Positions 15,065 to 23,206 of a stretch of 30,551 nt of DNA are shown piece by piece (the first letter of the stretch is position 1; each line of letters starts with the position of its first letter). The notes beneath the pieces were generated by a model. That model was not told where the DNA came from. It worked only from the letters and a program-made list of their open reading frames with translations, and did no database searches. The position numbers were made by a program, and so were the translations under genes. The stretch covers positions 1-30,551 of IMG/VR virus record IMGVR_UViG_3300009034_000161; one strand, 5' to 3'. This stretch comes from a virus.

Positions 15065-15381
15065 CAGGTTGTATCTGCATATAGCAATAGAGAATTAACA
15101 CCTAAATCGTCTGCTCCCGCTTCTACTGCTTCGTTCTCAAGATTGAATATAATAAAATGACCAGCGGGTAATGCAGCATCCTTAAATCGAACAATCAAAT
15201 CAGAGCCCTGGAGCAAAGGCACGCCGTTAATTAAGGGAATGTCCTCTGCATCCTTAACATCCATAAACCACCTGTTCATTCTAAAGTTAAGGCGGAATGC
15301 CAGAGTAAAAAATACACCATCAAGGCTTATCCTAAATTCATAATTGCGGTTATCTGTAATTACCGGTATTTGTCTAAGCAT
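15064..15381 (-). CDS. baseplate plug protein-like, 105 aa
   Basis: Small beta protein of the type that plugs the tail-tube tip (pattern NYEFRISLDGVFFTLAFRLN ... WFMDVKDAEDIPLINGVPLL). Starting at the ATG at 15381 overlaps the previous stop by one base (TAATG) and yields the expected N-terminus MLRQIPVITDN; an upstream ATG at 15423 would overlap the previous gene by 43 bases. Order Dit-like, plug, hub, spike matches minimal contractile baseplates such as cyanophage Pam3, as I recall it. Confidence 0.72.
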   Translation of the reverse strand: MLRQIPVITDNRNYEFRISLDGVFFTLAFRLNFRMNRWFMDVKDAEDIPLINGVPLLQGSDLIVRFKDAALPAGHFIIFNLENEAVEAGADDLGVNSLLLYADTT

Positions 15382-16088
15382 TATTGAATCAAACCTGCCC
15401 TTTGACCTATCCCAAAAGCCCATGTTTTCGGATTTGTTACTTTGTCTAAAACCGCCTGTTCTGCTATCTCTGCCGATTTATTACCTTGTTTAGTTTTATC
15501 CAGTGCTGGTCCCGCATCATCGGCAATATTTTCCTTCGTCACGGGAACTACCTCACTTGATACTATTGTAATTTGACTGAACGAAGCCGTAAATCGCAAT
15601 TCATTCGACCGCCCTGCCTCTACGGGGATAGATAATCTCTCCATGATCATATTGTTATAATCCCTTAGTCCAGTGGTAATGCTTACCGGGATACCTAATA
15701 ACCAAATATCCTCAAATACTTCTAAGGCGGATTTCGTTGGTTTCTTTTCAGCATTAGCAACTAATGAGCTACCTACCTTCGCTGTGTATCCAGTTATAGC
15801 CGCCCCAGCTATTCCGCCAAATATACCCCCAGCAACCCCAGCTAAATTACCAATGGCAACTTCGGCCAAGTCAATAGGATCATCTGAAATAATACCAGTC
15901 ATTGTAAGTGTTCTGGGTTGCTTGATAATGTGATCTGATATTTCCGAACCATCCTCAATGCCATGCTTGGTAGCCTGAGCCTCAAGGCCGTGGCCCTCAT
16001 TGACAGTTGCATCAACTTTCAGGAGTTCCCTGTCGGCATAAAGGATAGTAACCCGCTTTTTACCTTGATATAGGTCGAATATGTTCAT
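15381..16088 (-). CDS. Dit-like baseplate protein (DUF6046-type), 235 aa
   Basis: First baseplate gene after the tape measure. The N-terminus MNIFDLYQGKKRVTILYADRE and HIIKQPRTLTMTGIISDDPI are the strand pattern of distal-tail-like proteins in contractile phages. An unusual Gly/Ala-rich hydrophobic segment (NLAGVAGGIFGGIAGAAITG, about residues 80-100) interrupts the domain and could be a membrane-contacting or flexible insert. The C-terminus is Lys/Ala/Glu-rich. Confidence 0.72.
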   Translation of the reverse strand: MNIFDLYQGKKRVTILYADRELLKVDATVNEGHGLEAQATKHGIEDGSEISDHIIKQPRTLTMTGIISDDPIDLAEVAIGNLAGVAGGIFGGIAGAAITGYTAKVGSSLVANAEKKPTKSALEVFEDIWLLGIPVSITTGLRDYNNMIMERLSIPVEAGRSNELRFTASFSQITIVSSEVVPVTKENIADDAGPALDKTKQGNKSAEIAEQAVLDKVTNPKTWAFGIGQRAGLIQ

Positions 16089-17638
16089 TATTTTTGCCGT
16101 GGCTCGGTCTGCCTGCGTGCGTGCTCAAGTTCTTCATAAAAAACTTCTTTTGCGGCTGCTGTTATTGCTGGTGCAATTTCCTCTGGCGGAGTCCAAGCAG
16201 GCACATCAATCCTGATATTAGGGCTTAAAGTAATGACATTGCTAATTACTCCAGCCGCAGCCCTACCTACAGGAAGAATCTCTGGGCCAATACCAACTGA
16301 GGTAACTGCTTTAACAACGGGAAGTTGCTTTGCCATTTCTATCAGGCCAACCTTTATAGAAGCCGCATCAAAGGTTAGTATGCCTTTTAATGCCAGTGCT
16401 ATCCCTGCTATAAGTTCCCCCAGGCTTTCTAAAGCATCCTTTGTTATTTTAAATGCGTTCGGGAATTTCTTTTCAAAGGCATCCAGTATCAATCCAGTAA
16501 CGCTATCTTTGCCCTCAAAATAACCCTTGATGTCTTGCAGGAGAATTATCAGGGCGCCAACGGCGATCCCTACCAAGATCGGCATAGCAAGCATTTTTAA
16601 CTGAGCTAATAAAGCGGCCTTTCCTAAAGTGCTATAAGCAATGACCACTTTATTCAAGGCAAGAATAATGTTACCGATACCCATCAACATCTGGGCTCCC
16701 CATAATATTCCCATTGCAATGGCGGCAAACTTAATAGCTTTTTCAAGTCCCCCAAACATATCCGCCATTGATTTAATAGTAATAACAACGCCTTTTGCTA
16801 CTCTAAAAACCCACTCCATAGCCTTCGCAACATTCTTGAAAAACTCAACTGCTTTAAGTTTGATTAATTTCTCATTTGCCTGTAAATATTCAAGGGCAAA
16901 TACCACCATCTTCTTGGACTGTGGCAATAATGTTTTACCTATTCGCCGTGAATAGATAATAAGAAAATCTATTAAGTTTGACCAAAGGCCAAAGAGGGTT
17001 TTACTCTGCTTGGCCATCATGTTGTTAAACTTGCCACCCTCTGAACTCATTCTCCGAAATGCCTCTTCAATTATGGGAAAGCCAATTTCTCCTCTACTAA
17101 CCATTGCACTAATCGCTTCGTCATTCTTACCTGTTATTTCGACAAGCGTCTCCATAATAGGCACGCCTAAAACTGCAAAGTCCCTCAACTCCCGACCTGT
17201 TAATTTTCCCTGCGTTTTGACTTGCCCGAAATTAAGAGCAACACGCCATAGTGGTCTGCTCAGGCCAGCAGCAACATCACCGAGAGCTTTCATAGTAGGT
17301 ATTATTTTGTCTACCTCAATACCCATTGCCAGAAGTGTCTTTGCATTTTCCTCAACTTCCGGGATTTTAAAAGGGGTCTTAGCGGCGAAAGCATAAAGGT
17401 CTGATAAAACTTCCTTAGCTTTTTCAGCACTTCCCAACATTGTTGTAAAGGCTATCTCTGTCTGTTCAAGCTTACCGGCCTCACGGACAAAAAATAGCAT
17501 CCCGGCCCCAGCAGCGGCAATAGCAATAGTAAGTCCTTTGATACTACTCTTTAATTGACCAATACCCTTATCGAGTCGCTTTAACTCCTTGTCATCAACA
17601 TCGAATCCAATCCTTACGAATAAATCCCTAACCTTCAT
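16088..17638 (-). CDS. tape measure protein, 516 aa
   Basis: Sets tail length and leads DNA ejection. The N-terminal third has the tape-measure-domain pattern: KTPFKIPEVEENAKTLLAMG, GDVAAGLSRPLWRVALNFGQ, GKLTGRELRDFAVLGVPIME, GGKFNNMMAKQSKTLFGLWS. Hydrophobic segments occur near residues 34-50 (IAIAAAGAGMLFFV) and in the middle (FAAIAMGILWGAQMLMGIG; AMPILVGIAVGALIILL), probable membrane-inserting helices. At 516 residues it is short, implying a short contractile tail. Follows the tail-chaperone frameshift gene, the standard order. Confidence 0.9.
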   Translation of the reverse strand: MKVRDLFVRIGFDVDDKELKRLDKGIGQLKSSIKGLTIAIAAAGAGMLFFVREAGKLEQTEIAFTTMLGSAEKAKEVLSDLYAFAAKTPFKIPEVEENAKTLLAMGIEVDKIIPTMKALGDVAAGLSRPLWRVALNFGQVKTQGKLTGRELRDFAVLGVPIMETLVEITGKNDEAISAMVSRGEIGFPIIEEAFRRMSSEGGKFNNMMAKQSKTLFGLWSNLIDFLIIYSRRIGKTLLPQSKKMVVFALEYLQANEKLIKLKAVEFFKNVAKAMEWVFRVAKGVVITIKSMADMFGGLEKAIKFAAIAMGILWGAQMLMGIGNIILALNKVVIAYSTLGKAALLAQLKMLAMPILVGIAVGALIILLQDIKGYFEGKDSVTGLILDAFEKKFPNAFKITKDALESLGELIAGIALALKGILTFDAASIKVGLIEMAKQLPVVKAVTSVGIGPEILPVGRAAAGVISNVITLSPNIRIDVPAWTPPEEIAPAITAAAKEVFYEELEHARRQTEPRQK

Positions 17639-17641
17639 TTC

Positions 17642-17863
17642 TTATTTTCTCATATTTTCCGGCATATTAAAATATTCTACTTCTTCCCGGATGTCCAATG
17701 CTTCGTGTGCATCAATTAGGTCAGTTAGGCTCCAGTGCTCTTCCATTTCCTTTAATGTCGTTATCTCGGCAAGGATAGGTCGCCAGATGTAGAGATTGAC
17801 TTTTATGCCGGTAGGTTGATGGCCGCTTGTTTTAGGAAGTCTTGAAGGACGGAGCCCTCGCCG
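17642..17863 (-). CDS. -1 frameshift extension of tail assembly chaperone (73 codons)
   Basis: After the T TTT TTC site at 17869-17863 the -1 frame begins with CGG at 17863 and stays open to TAA at 17644-17642, just before the tape-measure ATG. It encodes RRGLRPSRLPKTSGHQPTGI, then YIWRPILAEITTLKEMEEHW and DLIDAHEALDIREEVEY. No ATG, GTG or TTG lies near its beginning, so it is best read as the second half of a gpG-GT-type fusion of about 208 residues. The LTDLIDAHEALD pattern matches the second frame of tail chaperones in related phages. Confidence 0.75.
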   Translation of the reverse strand, partial: RRGLRPSRLPKTSGHQPTGIKVNLYIWRPILAEITTLKEMEEHWSLTDLIDAHEALDIREEVEYFNMPENMRK

Positions 17864-18267
17864 AAAAAATCGGCGTATTCTACCTCCATCGCTGCACTCA
17901 CAACTTTGATAAGGTGCATTATTCGCCCTTTAAAAAGAACATTAAACGCCTTACTAACTTCCCCATGTCCTTTATGTTGAACCTGGCTTGTCATTGCAAG
18001 AATAATCTGCTTGATCTCGTTTTCGTCCAGCCGTTCACACAAAGATGCTACGATTTCCCCTATGTCCATTTTCCTAACAACATCATCAACATCGGCATCC
18101 ATAAGGTTCTCTATACCGCTCTTAGCCATTTGTTCCGTTGCTTTCCCGATTGATTTGCCAGTTATTTTGAGGATTTTAGTTAGGGTCAAAATGCTTGTCA
18201 TCGGATCCATCTGGTGAAATGTATAGACCTCCTCATCAATAGTCCTCTCGACCGCTTCCCTTGCCAT
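17803..18267 (-). CDS. tail assembly chaperone, zero-frame product, 154 aa
   Basis: Helps polymerise the tail tube around the tape measure. Lies between the tube gene and tape-measure gene, the classical position. The protein is helical (SILTLTKILKITGKSIGKAT; RLDENEIKQIILAMTSQV) with a C-terminal segment FKGRIMHLIKVVSAAMEVEY. The codons for ADFFG (GCC GAT TTT TTC GGC) provide a T TTT TTC heptamer for -1 frameshifting about 20 codons before the stop. Confidence 0.82.
   Translation of the reverse strand: MAREAVERTIDEEVYTFHQMDPMTSILTLTKILKITGKSIGKATEQMAKSGIENLMDADVDDVVRKMDIGEIVASLCERLDENEIKQIILAMTSQVQHKGHGEVSKAFNVLFKGRIMHLIKVVSAAMEVEYADFFGEGSVLQDFLKQAAINLPA
17863..17869 (-). other. -1 programmed frameshift heptamer T TTT TTC
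   Basis: On the minus strand codons GAT TTT TTC begin at 17871, so the heptamer T TTT TTC is in the correct register (X XXY YYZ). Shifting back one base joins the chaperone to the open frame running to 17642. A downstream stimulatory structure was not worked out; the following bases (GGCGAGGGCTCCGTC) are GC-rich. Confidence 0.72.
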
Positions 18268-18287
18268 AACCTACCCTTTCCCGATAA

Positions 18288-18704
18288 CTATAAAATAGCT
18301 ACCGGATTACCGCCAAGAACATGAATGGACAGGTTGCCTCTAATAAGCCATTCATATTCTCCAGCCTCTTTTCCATAAGCCGCATCCGGGGATTTCGTAA
18401 CTGTCGCCTCTGGTATAACATGCAAAGATACCCCGGACTTATCAGTAACAGATACACTGATTTGAGCCCCTGAATTGAAAAAAGCGGATAGCACCGCATT
18501 GTCAACCGATGCCTGGGGCAATACCAAAGTAAGAACCCCCATCTTATTAGCGTTTTTTGTCCGGGTAGCCTCCCCCTGAGTTCCGACCGTCATCATAAAG
18601 TTTTCCTCATCACGGGCTGCGGTCACGGTATTCCATGATTTGACGATAGAACCCCCCACGATAACAACAACCTGGGAAGGATCGTAGGTTTTTGTGTCTG
18701 CCAT
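18288..18704 (-). CDS. tail tube protein (DUF3277-type), 138 aa
   Basis: Major tube subunit. Length and beta-rich sequence match DUF3277: the start MADTKTYDPSQVVVIVGGSI, EENFMMTVGTQGEATRTKNA and the end YEWLIRGNLSIHVLGG are recognisable. It follows the sheath gene directly, behind a clear Shine-Dalgarno (AGGAGG on the minus strand). Confidence 0.88.
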   Translation of the reverse strand: MADTKTYDPSQVVVIVGGSIVKSWNTVTAARDEENFMMTVGTQGEATRTKNANKMGVLTLVLPQASVDNAVLSAFFNSGAQISVSVTDKSGVSLHVIPEATVTKSPDAAYGKEAGEYEWLIRGNLSIHVLGGNPVAIL

Positions 18705-18734
18705 AATAACCTCCTATGGTTTTAAATTTTAATC

Positions 18735-20315
18735 TTATACTGTCAAAGTGCCTTTTATTGCTACCTTATTAACAGCACCCTGTAACTGTGCTGACCAAGA
18801 TACATCATTCAAAAAGCGGGCTGCCTTATCTGCCGGGTCAACATCATCAATAGCAGGCATATTGATCACGATGGAATCCCTAACTACGAAGCCCTTGTCA
18901 GCACCTTTCTCCAGCCAGTAACGGATTTTATCTTCTACCTGACCAATACCCTGAGTTGTGAAAGGAACCTTTTCAGCATTTACCAGCAGGGCGAAAATGC
19001 CTTCCGCCATTCGGGTTCCTAACCAATCCGCCCCCCGGATTATATCAATATATTCCGCTGAGGCCATGACACCATAGCCGGAGACAACATTTTGACCTGC
19101 AATTGTCTCAAAGAAATTGCAGTTTTTGCCTCTCAGATATGTTACCTGGCTACCGGTTAAAACATCTGGAGTAATTCCGGATAGTGATTGTAAATACCAA
19201 TTCGTAGAGCTGGGGTCTTTTGGTAACTGCTTCCCAAACCAAGCGGCTTCCGGGTAATTCTCTTCGTCTGTCGAATAGAATACTCCCCCGGTATGATCAT
19301 AAGCTAAACCCTTTAAGGTGCTGGCAATATCATCTGTCGCTGCGGTTGGGATTGAGGATTCGTCAATACAAGGCAGGTAGATTTTCATAAGCGGTTCGAT
19401 GTATGCAGCGGCGTCCTCGATATCCTGAAGCTGCTTAGCCTCAGTCGCACTTCGGGTTAAAACAAGACCATACCAGTCGTCATTTTCAACTCTCAGGGCG
19501 GATAGCTCGCTGGCTACATTGATATTCGGCCTATCCCCGGCAATGCTCTGCCGGGCATCCACCCAAATATTGAATTGAGACCCGGCAGCATCTGCAGTGA
19601 GATCGTAAGTTCCGTCTGCATTGTCAAGGGCAGTTACCGGCTCTGCACCTGCGTTTATAGCTGTTACTAATAATCCGGCAATCTCAATTACAGTCGGGGT
19701 AACGTCGCTGGTAACAATAAACTTGGTAGCGTTGATCTTGGTCATGTAATCAGTCTCCGCCGTGGCTGTATCCACTGTAACCACTGTCACCTGAGTTATG
19801 CTTTGCCGGGTGCCGGTTGTGAAAGTAAATGGATCGCCAGAGACATCCGAAATGCAATAATAAGTCCCATCTGTATTGTCCGTAGCTGTTACCGGTTCGG
19901 AGCCTCCATTAATGGCAGCTACCAGTAGGCCGGCGATCTCAATAGCGGTTGCATCGGCATCACTGGTGACTTTAAATTCCACCCCATTAATGTAGGCAAA
20001 ATAATCCGTTAAATTCTCTACTGTATCTACCGTAGCCGTCATTTTCTGGATAGCATTCGCACTCCGATCCCCAATCTTGATCTGAGTAGGGCTTACTTCT
20101 TGACCAAATAATTGCTTGGCTGCTTTATACTCCTCGTCGGTCGTGGCGAAGTCCTCCTCTACTGCGTCAATATTGTTATAAGTTCTTGATAGTTCCCCAA
20201 GAGAAAATTTAGCATGTTCACCGAAAACAAGAGCGGTTCCGAAACCTACTCTTGTCAATTTCGCCGTTTCCCTGGTAATGTTGATGGTGATAATGTCATT
20301 AATTGTAGTTCCCAT
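18735..20315 (-). CDS. tail sheath protein (DUF3383-type), 526 aa, with two inserted modules
   Basis: Contractile sheath subunit. The N-terminus (INDIITINITRETAKLTRVG ... FGTALVFGEHA) and the C-terminal regions (YDHTGGVFYSTDEENYPEAA; GIGQVEDKIRYWLEKGADKG; WSAQLQGAVNKVAIKGTLTV) match DUF3383 sheaths. Residues about 93-258 are two tandem copies of an 85-residue beta module (FAYINGVEFKVTSDADATAI; MTKINATKFIVTSDV), probably exposed on the outside of the sheath. Related sequence is found in the capsid decoration protein. A tail this way implies myovirus morphology. Confidence 0.9.
   Translation of the reverse strand: MGTTINDIITINITRETAKLTRVGFGTALVFGEHAKFSLGELSRTYNNIDAVEEDFATTDEEYKAAKQLFGQEVSPTQIKIGDRSANAIQKMTATVDTVENLTDYFAYINGVEFKVTSDADATAIEIAGLLVAAINGGSEPVTATDNTDGTYYCISDVSGDPFTFTTGTRQSITQVTVVTVDTATAETDYMTKINATKFIVTSDVTPTVIEIAGLLVTAINAGAEPVTALDNADGTYDLTADAAGSQFNIWVDARQSIAGDRPNINVASELSALRVENDDWYGLVLTRSATEAKQLQDIEDAAAYIEPLMKIYLPCIDESSIPTAATDDIASTLKGLAYDHTGGVFYSTDEENYPEAAWFGKQLPKDPSSTNWYLQSLSGITPDVLTGSQVTYLRGKNCNFFETIAGQNVVSGYGVMASAEYIDIIRGADWLGTRMAEGIFALLVNAEKVPFTTQGIGQVEDKIRYWLEKGADKGFVVRDSIVINMPAIDDVDPADKAARFLNDVSWSAQLQGAVNKVAIKGTLTV
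19545..20039 (-). repeat. two tandem 85-residue modules in the sheath
   Basis: Copy 1 covers roughly residues 93-172 and copy 2 residues 178-257. Landmarks recur exactly 85 residues apart: Tyr105/Tyr190, SD at 118/203, GLLV at 129/214, DG at 149/234 and RQSI at 170/255. The two copies have diverged in DNA, so the duplication is not recent. Confidence 0.85.
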
Positions 20316-20329
20316 TTTAACCTCCCATT

Positions 20330-20866
20330 TTAAGTTGTATCTATTGTTTCGTCAATTAATCCGTCCTGTCCAGTGAAACGAACCTTTTGAATTTCACCGA
20401 CAGCATCATCTTCTATAGCCTCACCATAAGCAAAGAATATATCTACCGCAGCCCGATCCTCAAATTGAGTATCAAGTAAAGTGCTTAAATCAACCGGATC
20501 TTCTGAACCCCAACAAGCCAAGCCAGCCTGTCTTAATGGAGTTAAAACCGATGGTTTTTCCAGAGAGCTAATAAGGTTTCCTAACTGTTCAAGATACCCG
20601 TTACCGCCATAAATACCAACGGTCAATGTAAATTCCCATCTCATTGCATAAATATATGTATCCAATTCCTTGTATCTCTCCTCTGCTGATGGGCTTGTTT
20701 TCCGGGGCCCACTAAGTATATTCAAAAGAGCATAAGGCGGATCGGGCCGGGGGCCTCCCCTATCCCAGATAACATTAGAAGCCGAGAGGCCCAGAACAGT
20801 TGATACCCACAACTGGATAGCGTCTTCTTTGGCCTTATCTAATCTATAAGCACTGGACTCGGCCAT
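20330..20866 (-). CDS. neck terminator protein (LIC_12616 / gp12-like), 178 aa
   Basis: Tail-completion or neck protein joining the connector to the tail. LWVSTVLGLSASNVIWDRGG with PRPDPPYALLNILSGPRK is the family signature, and EFTLTVGIYGGNGYLEQLGN follows. It sits immediately before the sheath gene as is usual, and its start overlaps the preceding stop (ATGG/TAATG style). Confidence 0.82.
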   Translation of the reverse strand: MAESSAYRLDKAKEDAIQLWVSTVLGLSASNVIWDRGGPRPDPPYALLNILSGPRKTSPSAEERYKELDTYIYAMRWEFTLTVGIYGGNGYLEQLGNLISSLEKPSVLTPLRQAGLACWGSEDPVDLSTLLDTQFEDRAAVDIFFAYGEAIEDDAVGEIQKVRFTGQDGLIDETIDTT

Positions 20867-21207
20867 TAGGTTTGCCCCTCTATCAATAACATAGTTGCCT
20901 TGATATGTTTCAAGGCGGTCGTCTGATAACTCTCAGTCTTTAATATCATATATCTCAGGCCATCACTTGCTCTGGTAACAATATCTCTAAGCTGAATATC
21001 CATTACTACCGTAAACATATTCATAGGCTGCTTTTTTCTGTCACCTTCGGCAAGTAGCAATAATTCATTTCCGGTCAAGGGAGTTATTGTTACCAGTTCA
21101 TTCTCATGGATGATTGATTCTGAACCCTCTACCCATCGGCCCTTACTATCATAAGCCCCACCCGTGAGTCTGCTGATATTTACTTTTTCCCTACCTATTA
21201 ATCCCAT
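20866..21207 (-). CDS. head-tail stopper/head-closure-like protein, 113 aa
   Basis: Position between connector-type genes and the neck terminator, and a pattern of small beta proteins (GGAYDSKGRWVEGSES ... VTITPLTGNELLLLAEGDRK, ending TALKHIKATMLLIEG) fits a stopper. The identification is by pattern and place; a different neck role is possible. Confidence 0.62.
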   Translation of the reverse strand: MGLIGREKVNISRLTGGAYDSKGRWVEGSESIIHENELVTITPLTGNELLLLAEGDRKKQPMNMFTVVMDIQLRDIVTRASDGLRYMILKTESYQTTALKHIKATMLLIEGQT

Positions 21208-21548
21208 TAATCTGGTATCACTGGTTTAATTATAGTAAAATCAATGTCGCCAGATTTGTCAATATTGCTACTGCTGAAATGAATCTTTAGTTCGCCAACA
21301 TAAAGATTTTTTTCTTGGTCAAGATTGTCTGCTGATAATGGCAAGGTTACAATCCCACTCGCTGCTAAAGTTTTATCAAATGTGCCGTCTGCTTTCTCAA
21401 TGATATATGCCGGATCGCTTTTTAATCTTTTTACCCCGAATGTCAAAGTAGCGGCGGAGACATTTACAGGATCACCAGCAGCATCCTTGATAGTAAATCT
21501 CAAAGTCTTGGCTTCTTTACGCTTAAAAGATACTTCCTCATTCGCCAT
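21207..21548 (-). CDS. Ig-like/BppU-N-like small virion protein, 113 aa
   Basis: The start (EEVSFKRKEAKTLRFTIKDA) followed by GDPVNVSAATLTFGVKRLKS resembles the N-terminal beta-sandwich of upper-baseplate or fibre-anchoring proteins. The C-terminal strand is IDFTIIKPVIPD. Its place among connector genes suggests a collar or neck decoration. No enzymatic residue seen. Confidence 0.65.
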   Translation of the reverse strand: MANEEVSFKRKEAKTLRFTIKDAAGDPVNVSAATLTFGVKRLKSDPAYIIEKADGTFDKTLAASGIVTLPLSADNLDQEKNLYVGELKIHFSSSNIDKSGDIDFTIIKPVIPD

Positions 21549-21661
21549 TATTCTACCACCACTTCGACATCAATAATGCCGTCCACTTCGACTGTAACAT
21601 CAATGTCGGCAATAATGAGATCCTTATCCTCCTCACCATAGCCCTGAGTAATTATCATCAT
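21548..21661 (-). CDS. MIITQGYG-type miniprotein, 37 aa
   Basis: A short gene fills the gap between two virion genes. Its ATG overlaps the preceding stop (ATGATGA) and its TAA overlaps the next ATG (TAATG). It starts MMIITQGYGEEDKDLIIADI and ends in alternating Val/Glu strands. The QGYG opening followed by an acidic beta tail is one I have seen in very small proteins of head-tail clusters of many phages; function unknown. The second ATG at 21658 is equally possible. Confidence 0.7.
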   Translation of the reverse strand: MMIITQGYGEEDKDLIIADIDVTVEVDGIIDVEVVVE

Positions 21662-22251
21662 GGCACAAATACCCTTTCATATACATCCTTCATAGAAGCC
21701 TCACCCGCAGCATTTTTGAGATTAAAGGTTACCAGTAAGCTTACATTGTCGGGCTTATAAAGTTTAAGTTGATTATTTTCTATAAGCCACCTACCTGAGA
21801 GTATATCTGATAAAAACTGAGCTCCTATAATTAAGGCGTCAACATTGCTATCCACTGTGGCAAGTGCCGCCGCTTTAGCAACAGTAGCCTCTACCGCTCT
21901 TGTAGATAGCACCACATCCAAGTTATCTGCTATCTTTTTCATTTCGTCGCTGATTAAAAATGCCTCGGTCAAATGGGTTGTGATACTATCAACAGTAGCC
22001 TCTACTAATACTTGATATTGCCCGGCTACTAATGCACTAATATCTAAGGCATAACCATAAAAGCCAGTCTTGGATTGCTTCTTAACCATTGCAAAGGGCG
22101 AACCGGAAATCGCCGCCTCTGTGCCATCTGCCTGATTGACCAGATAAACATTAGCATTGCAGACCGAGGGATCGATTTTAGTCCCATCTGCCTTCGTTGC
22201 GGCCACATAAATATTGACATATTTCAGTCCGGTTTTGACTTTGAGAATCAA
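21658..22251 (-). CDS. fibre/collar-type beta protein, 197 aa
   Basis: The N-terminal domain (LKVKTGLKYVNIYVAATKAD ... YALDISALVAGQYQVLVE) looks like an Ig-like module. A helical linker rich in Ala/Val follows (STRAVEATVAKAAALATVDS), then LSGRWLIENNQLKLYKPDN and FNLKNAAGEASMKDVYER, the pattern of a short C-terminal trimerisation or tip domain in many virion proteins. It starts in an overlap with the lectin-like gene. Likely a collar whisker or fibre. Confidence 0.68.
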   Translation of the reverse strand: MILKVKTGLKYVNIYVAATKADGTKIDPSVCNANVYLVNQADGTEAAISGSPFAMVKKQSKTGFYGYALDISALVAGQYQVLVEATVDSITTHLTEAFLISDEMKKIADNLDVVLSTRAVEATVAKAAALATVDSNVDALIIGAQFLSDILSGRWLIENNQLKLYKPDNVSLLVTFNLKNAAGEASMKDVYERVFVP

Positions 22252-22937
22252 TTCAGGAGCCCCCCTCCCATCAGTGGATTATTTTCCAAGTCATTTGATA
22301 GCAGGTCAAACTTGCCTAAATCTGGATCGTAGTCATTGATGGATAGTGTATCAATATACTTTGCATCCGGGTGGGGAGTTTGTGCCAAGTAGAATCTTAA
22401 ATGATTAAGAGAATCGGCGGTGTTGTGCCTGAAACCAAGATTCGTAAGTTTTGGGGTATCCATACCTCCAACACCCCCGGCGGCACTAACCCAACAAACC
22501 CACTTTTTAGTAGCAAAATCGAACTTGACTTTACCAACATAGAACTGGCCGTTTACCACTGCCACACCCGTGGAAAGCCAAGTCCCGCCACCAACACCAT
22601 TGCCATCATAGCACTTTACATAACCATCTAAGAATCCAACCAATATTGCCTGCAAAGCTGATGTTTTACCGAACACAAACCACGGGAAGGATTCGGTCAC
22701 ATCAGAACTTCCAAGGGCAAACTTGGCCCAATGATCTTCATTGTTAGTCCCAGCAAAATCTCTTTGTCCCGATACATAAACACCGCTGATATAGTGGCCC
22801 TCTACCCCCTTTGCCCCTTCAAACTTAACTGCTTCTTGAACCTGTGGATAAGTATCGCCAGCGGCTTTATAGAAACCATCACTATCAAGATCGCCGCTGG
22901 GAAGTAAGTTGAAATTTTGTGAGTAGTTAATAGCCAT
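22248..22937 (-). CDS. concanavalin/LamG-like virion protein, 229 aa
   Basis: The opening INYSQNFNLLPSGDLDSDGF and repeating aromatic strands (WAKFALGSSDVTESFPWFVF; VKFDFATKKWVCWVSAAGG; HLRFYLAQTPHPDAKYIDTL) match the jelly-roll of ConA-like lectins in phage virions. It could decorate the collar and bind host or environmental glycans. It lies inside the connector cluster, not with the fibre genes. Confidence 0.65.
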   Translation of the reverse strand: MAINYSQNFNLLPSGDLDSDGFYKAAGDTYPQVQEAVKFEGAKGVEGHYISGVYVSGQRDFAGTNNEDHWAKFALGSSDVTESFPWFVFGKTSALQAILVGFLDGYVKCYDGNGVGGGTWLSTGVAVVNGQFYVGKVKFDFATKKWVCWVSAAGGVGGMDTPKLTNLGFRHNTADSLNHLRFYLAQTPHPDAKYIDTLSINDYDPDLGKFDLLSNDLENNPLMGGGLLN

Positions 22938-23206
22938 TAACTAAGCCTCTTTTCAAGAATATCAATATCAAAATCAGGGCAGACTTTTTCCTCTGTCATT
23001 TGCTCCTTTGTCAATTCAACCGCTCCGGGTATCAATACAAAATCCCTTGATTCCATCACAACGGCGGCACGGGGTAACTTCTCATCATAAAATACCCCGA
23101 ACCGTGTCCCCGGTAAGATTTCCTTAATAACCGCCACATCCATCAATTCATTGTCCAAGAATTTCTCTTTGACAATCTCTACCGGAAATATGCCGAATAC
23201 TTTCAT
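22937..23206 (-). CDS. hypothetical connector-region protein, 89 aa
   Basis: Unrecognised small protein: MKVFGIFPVEIVKEKFLDNE, then a beta-type middle and a C-terminal helical tail. It overlaps genes on both sides by one base. From its position it may be a minor connector or accessory protein, but no motif supports a precise role. Confidence 0.65.
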   Translation of the reverse strand: MKVFGIFPVEIVKEKFLDNELMDVAVIKEILPGTRFGVFYDEKLPRAAVVMESRDFVLIPGAVELTKEQMTEEKVCPDFDIDILEKRLS

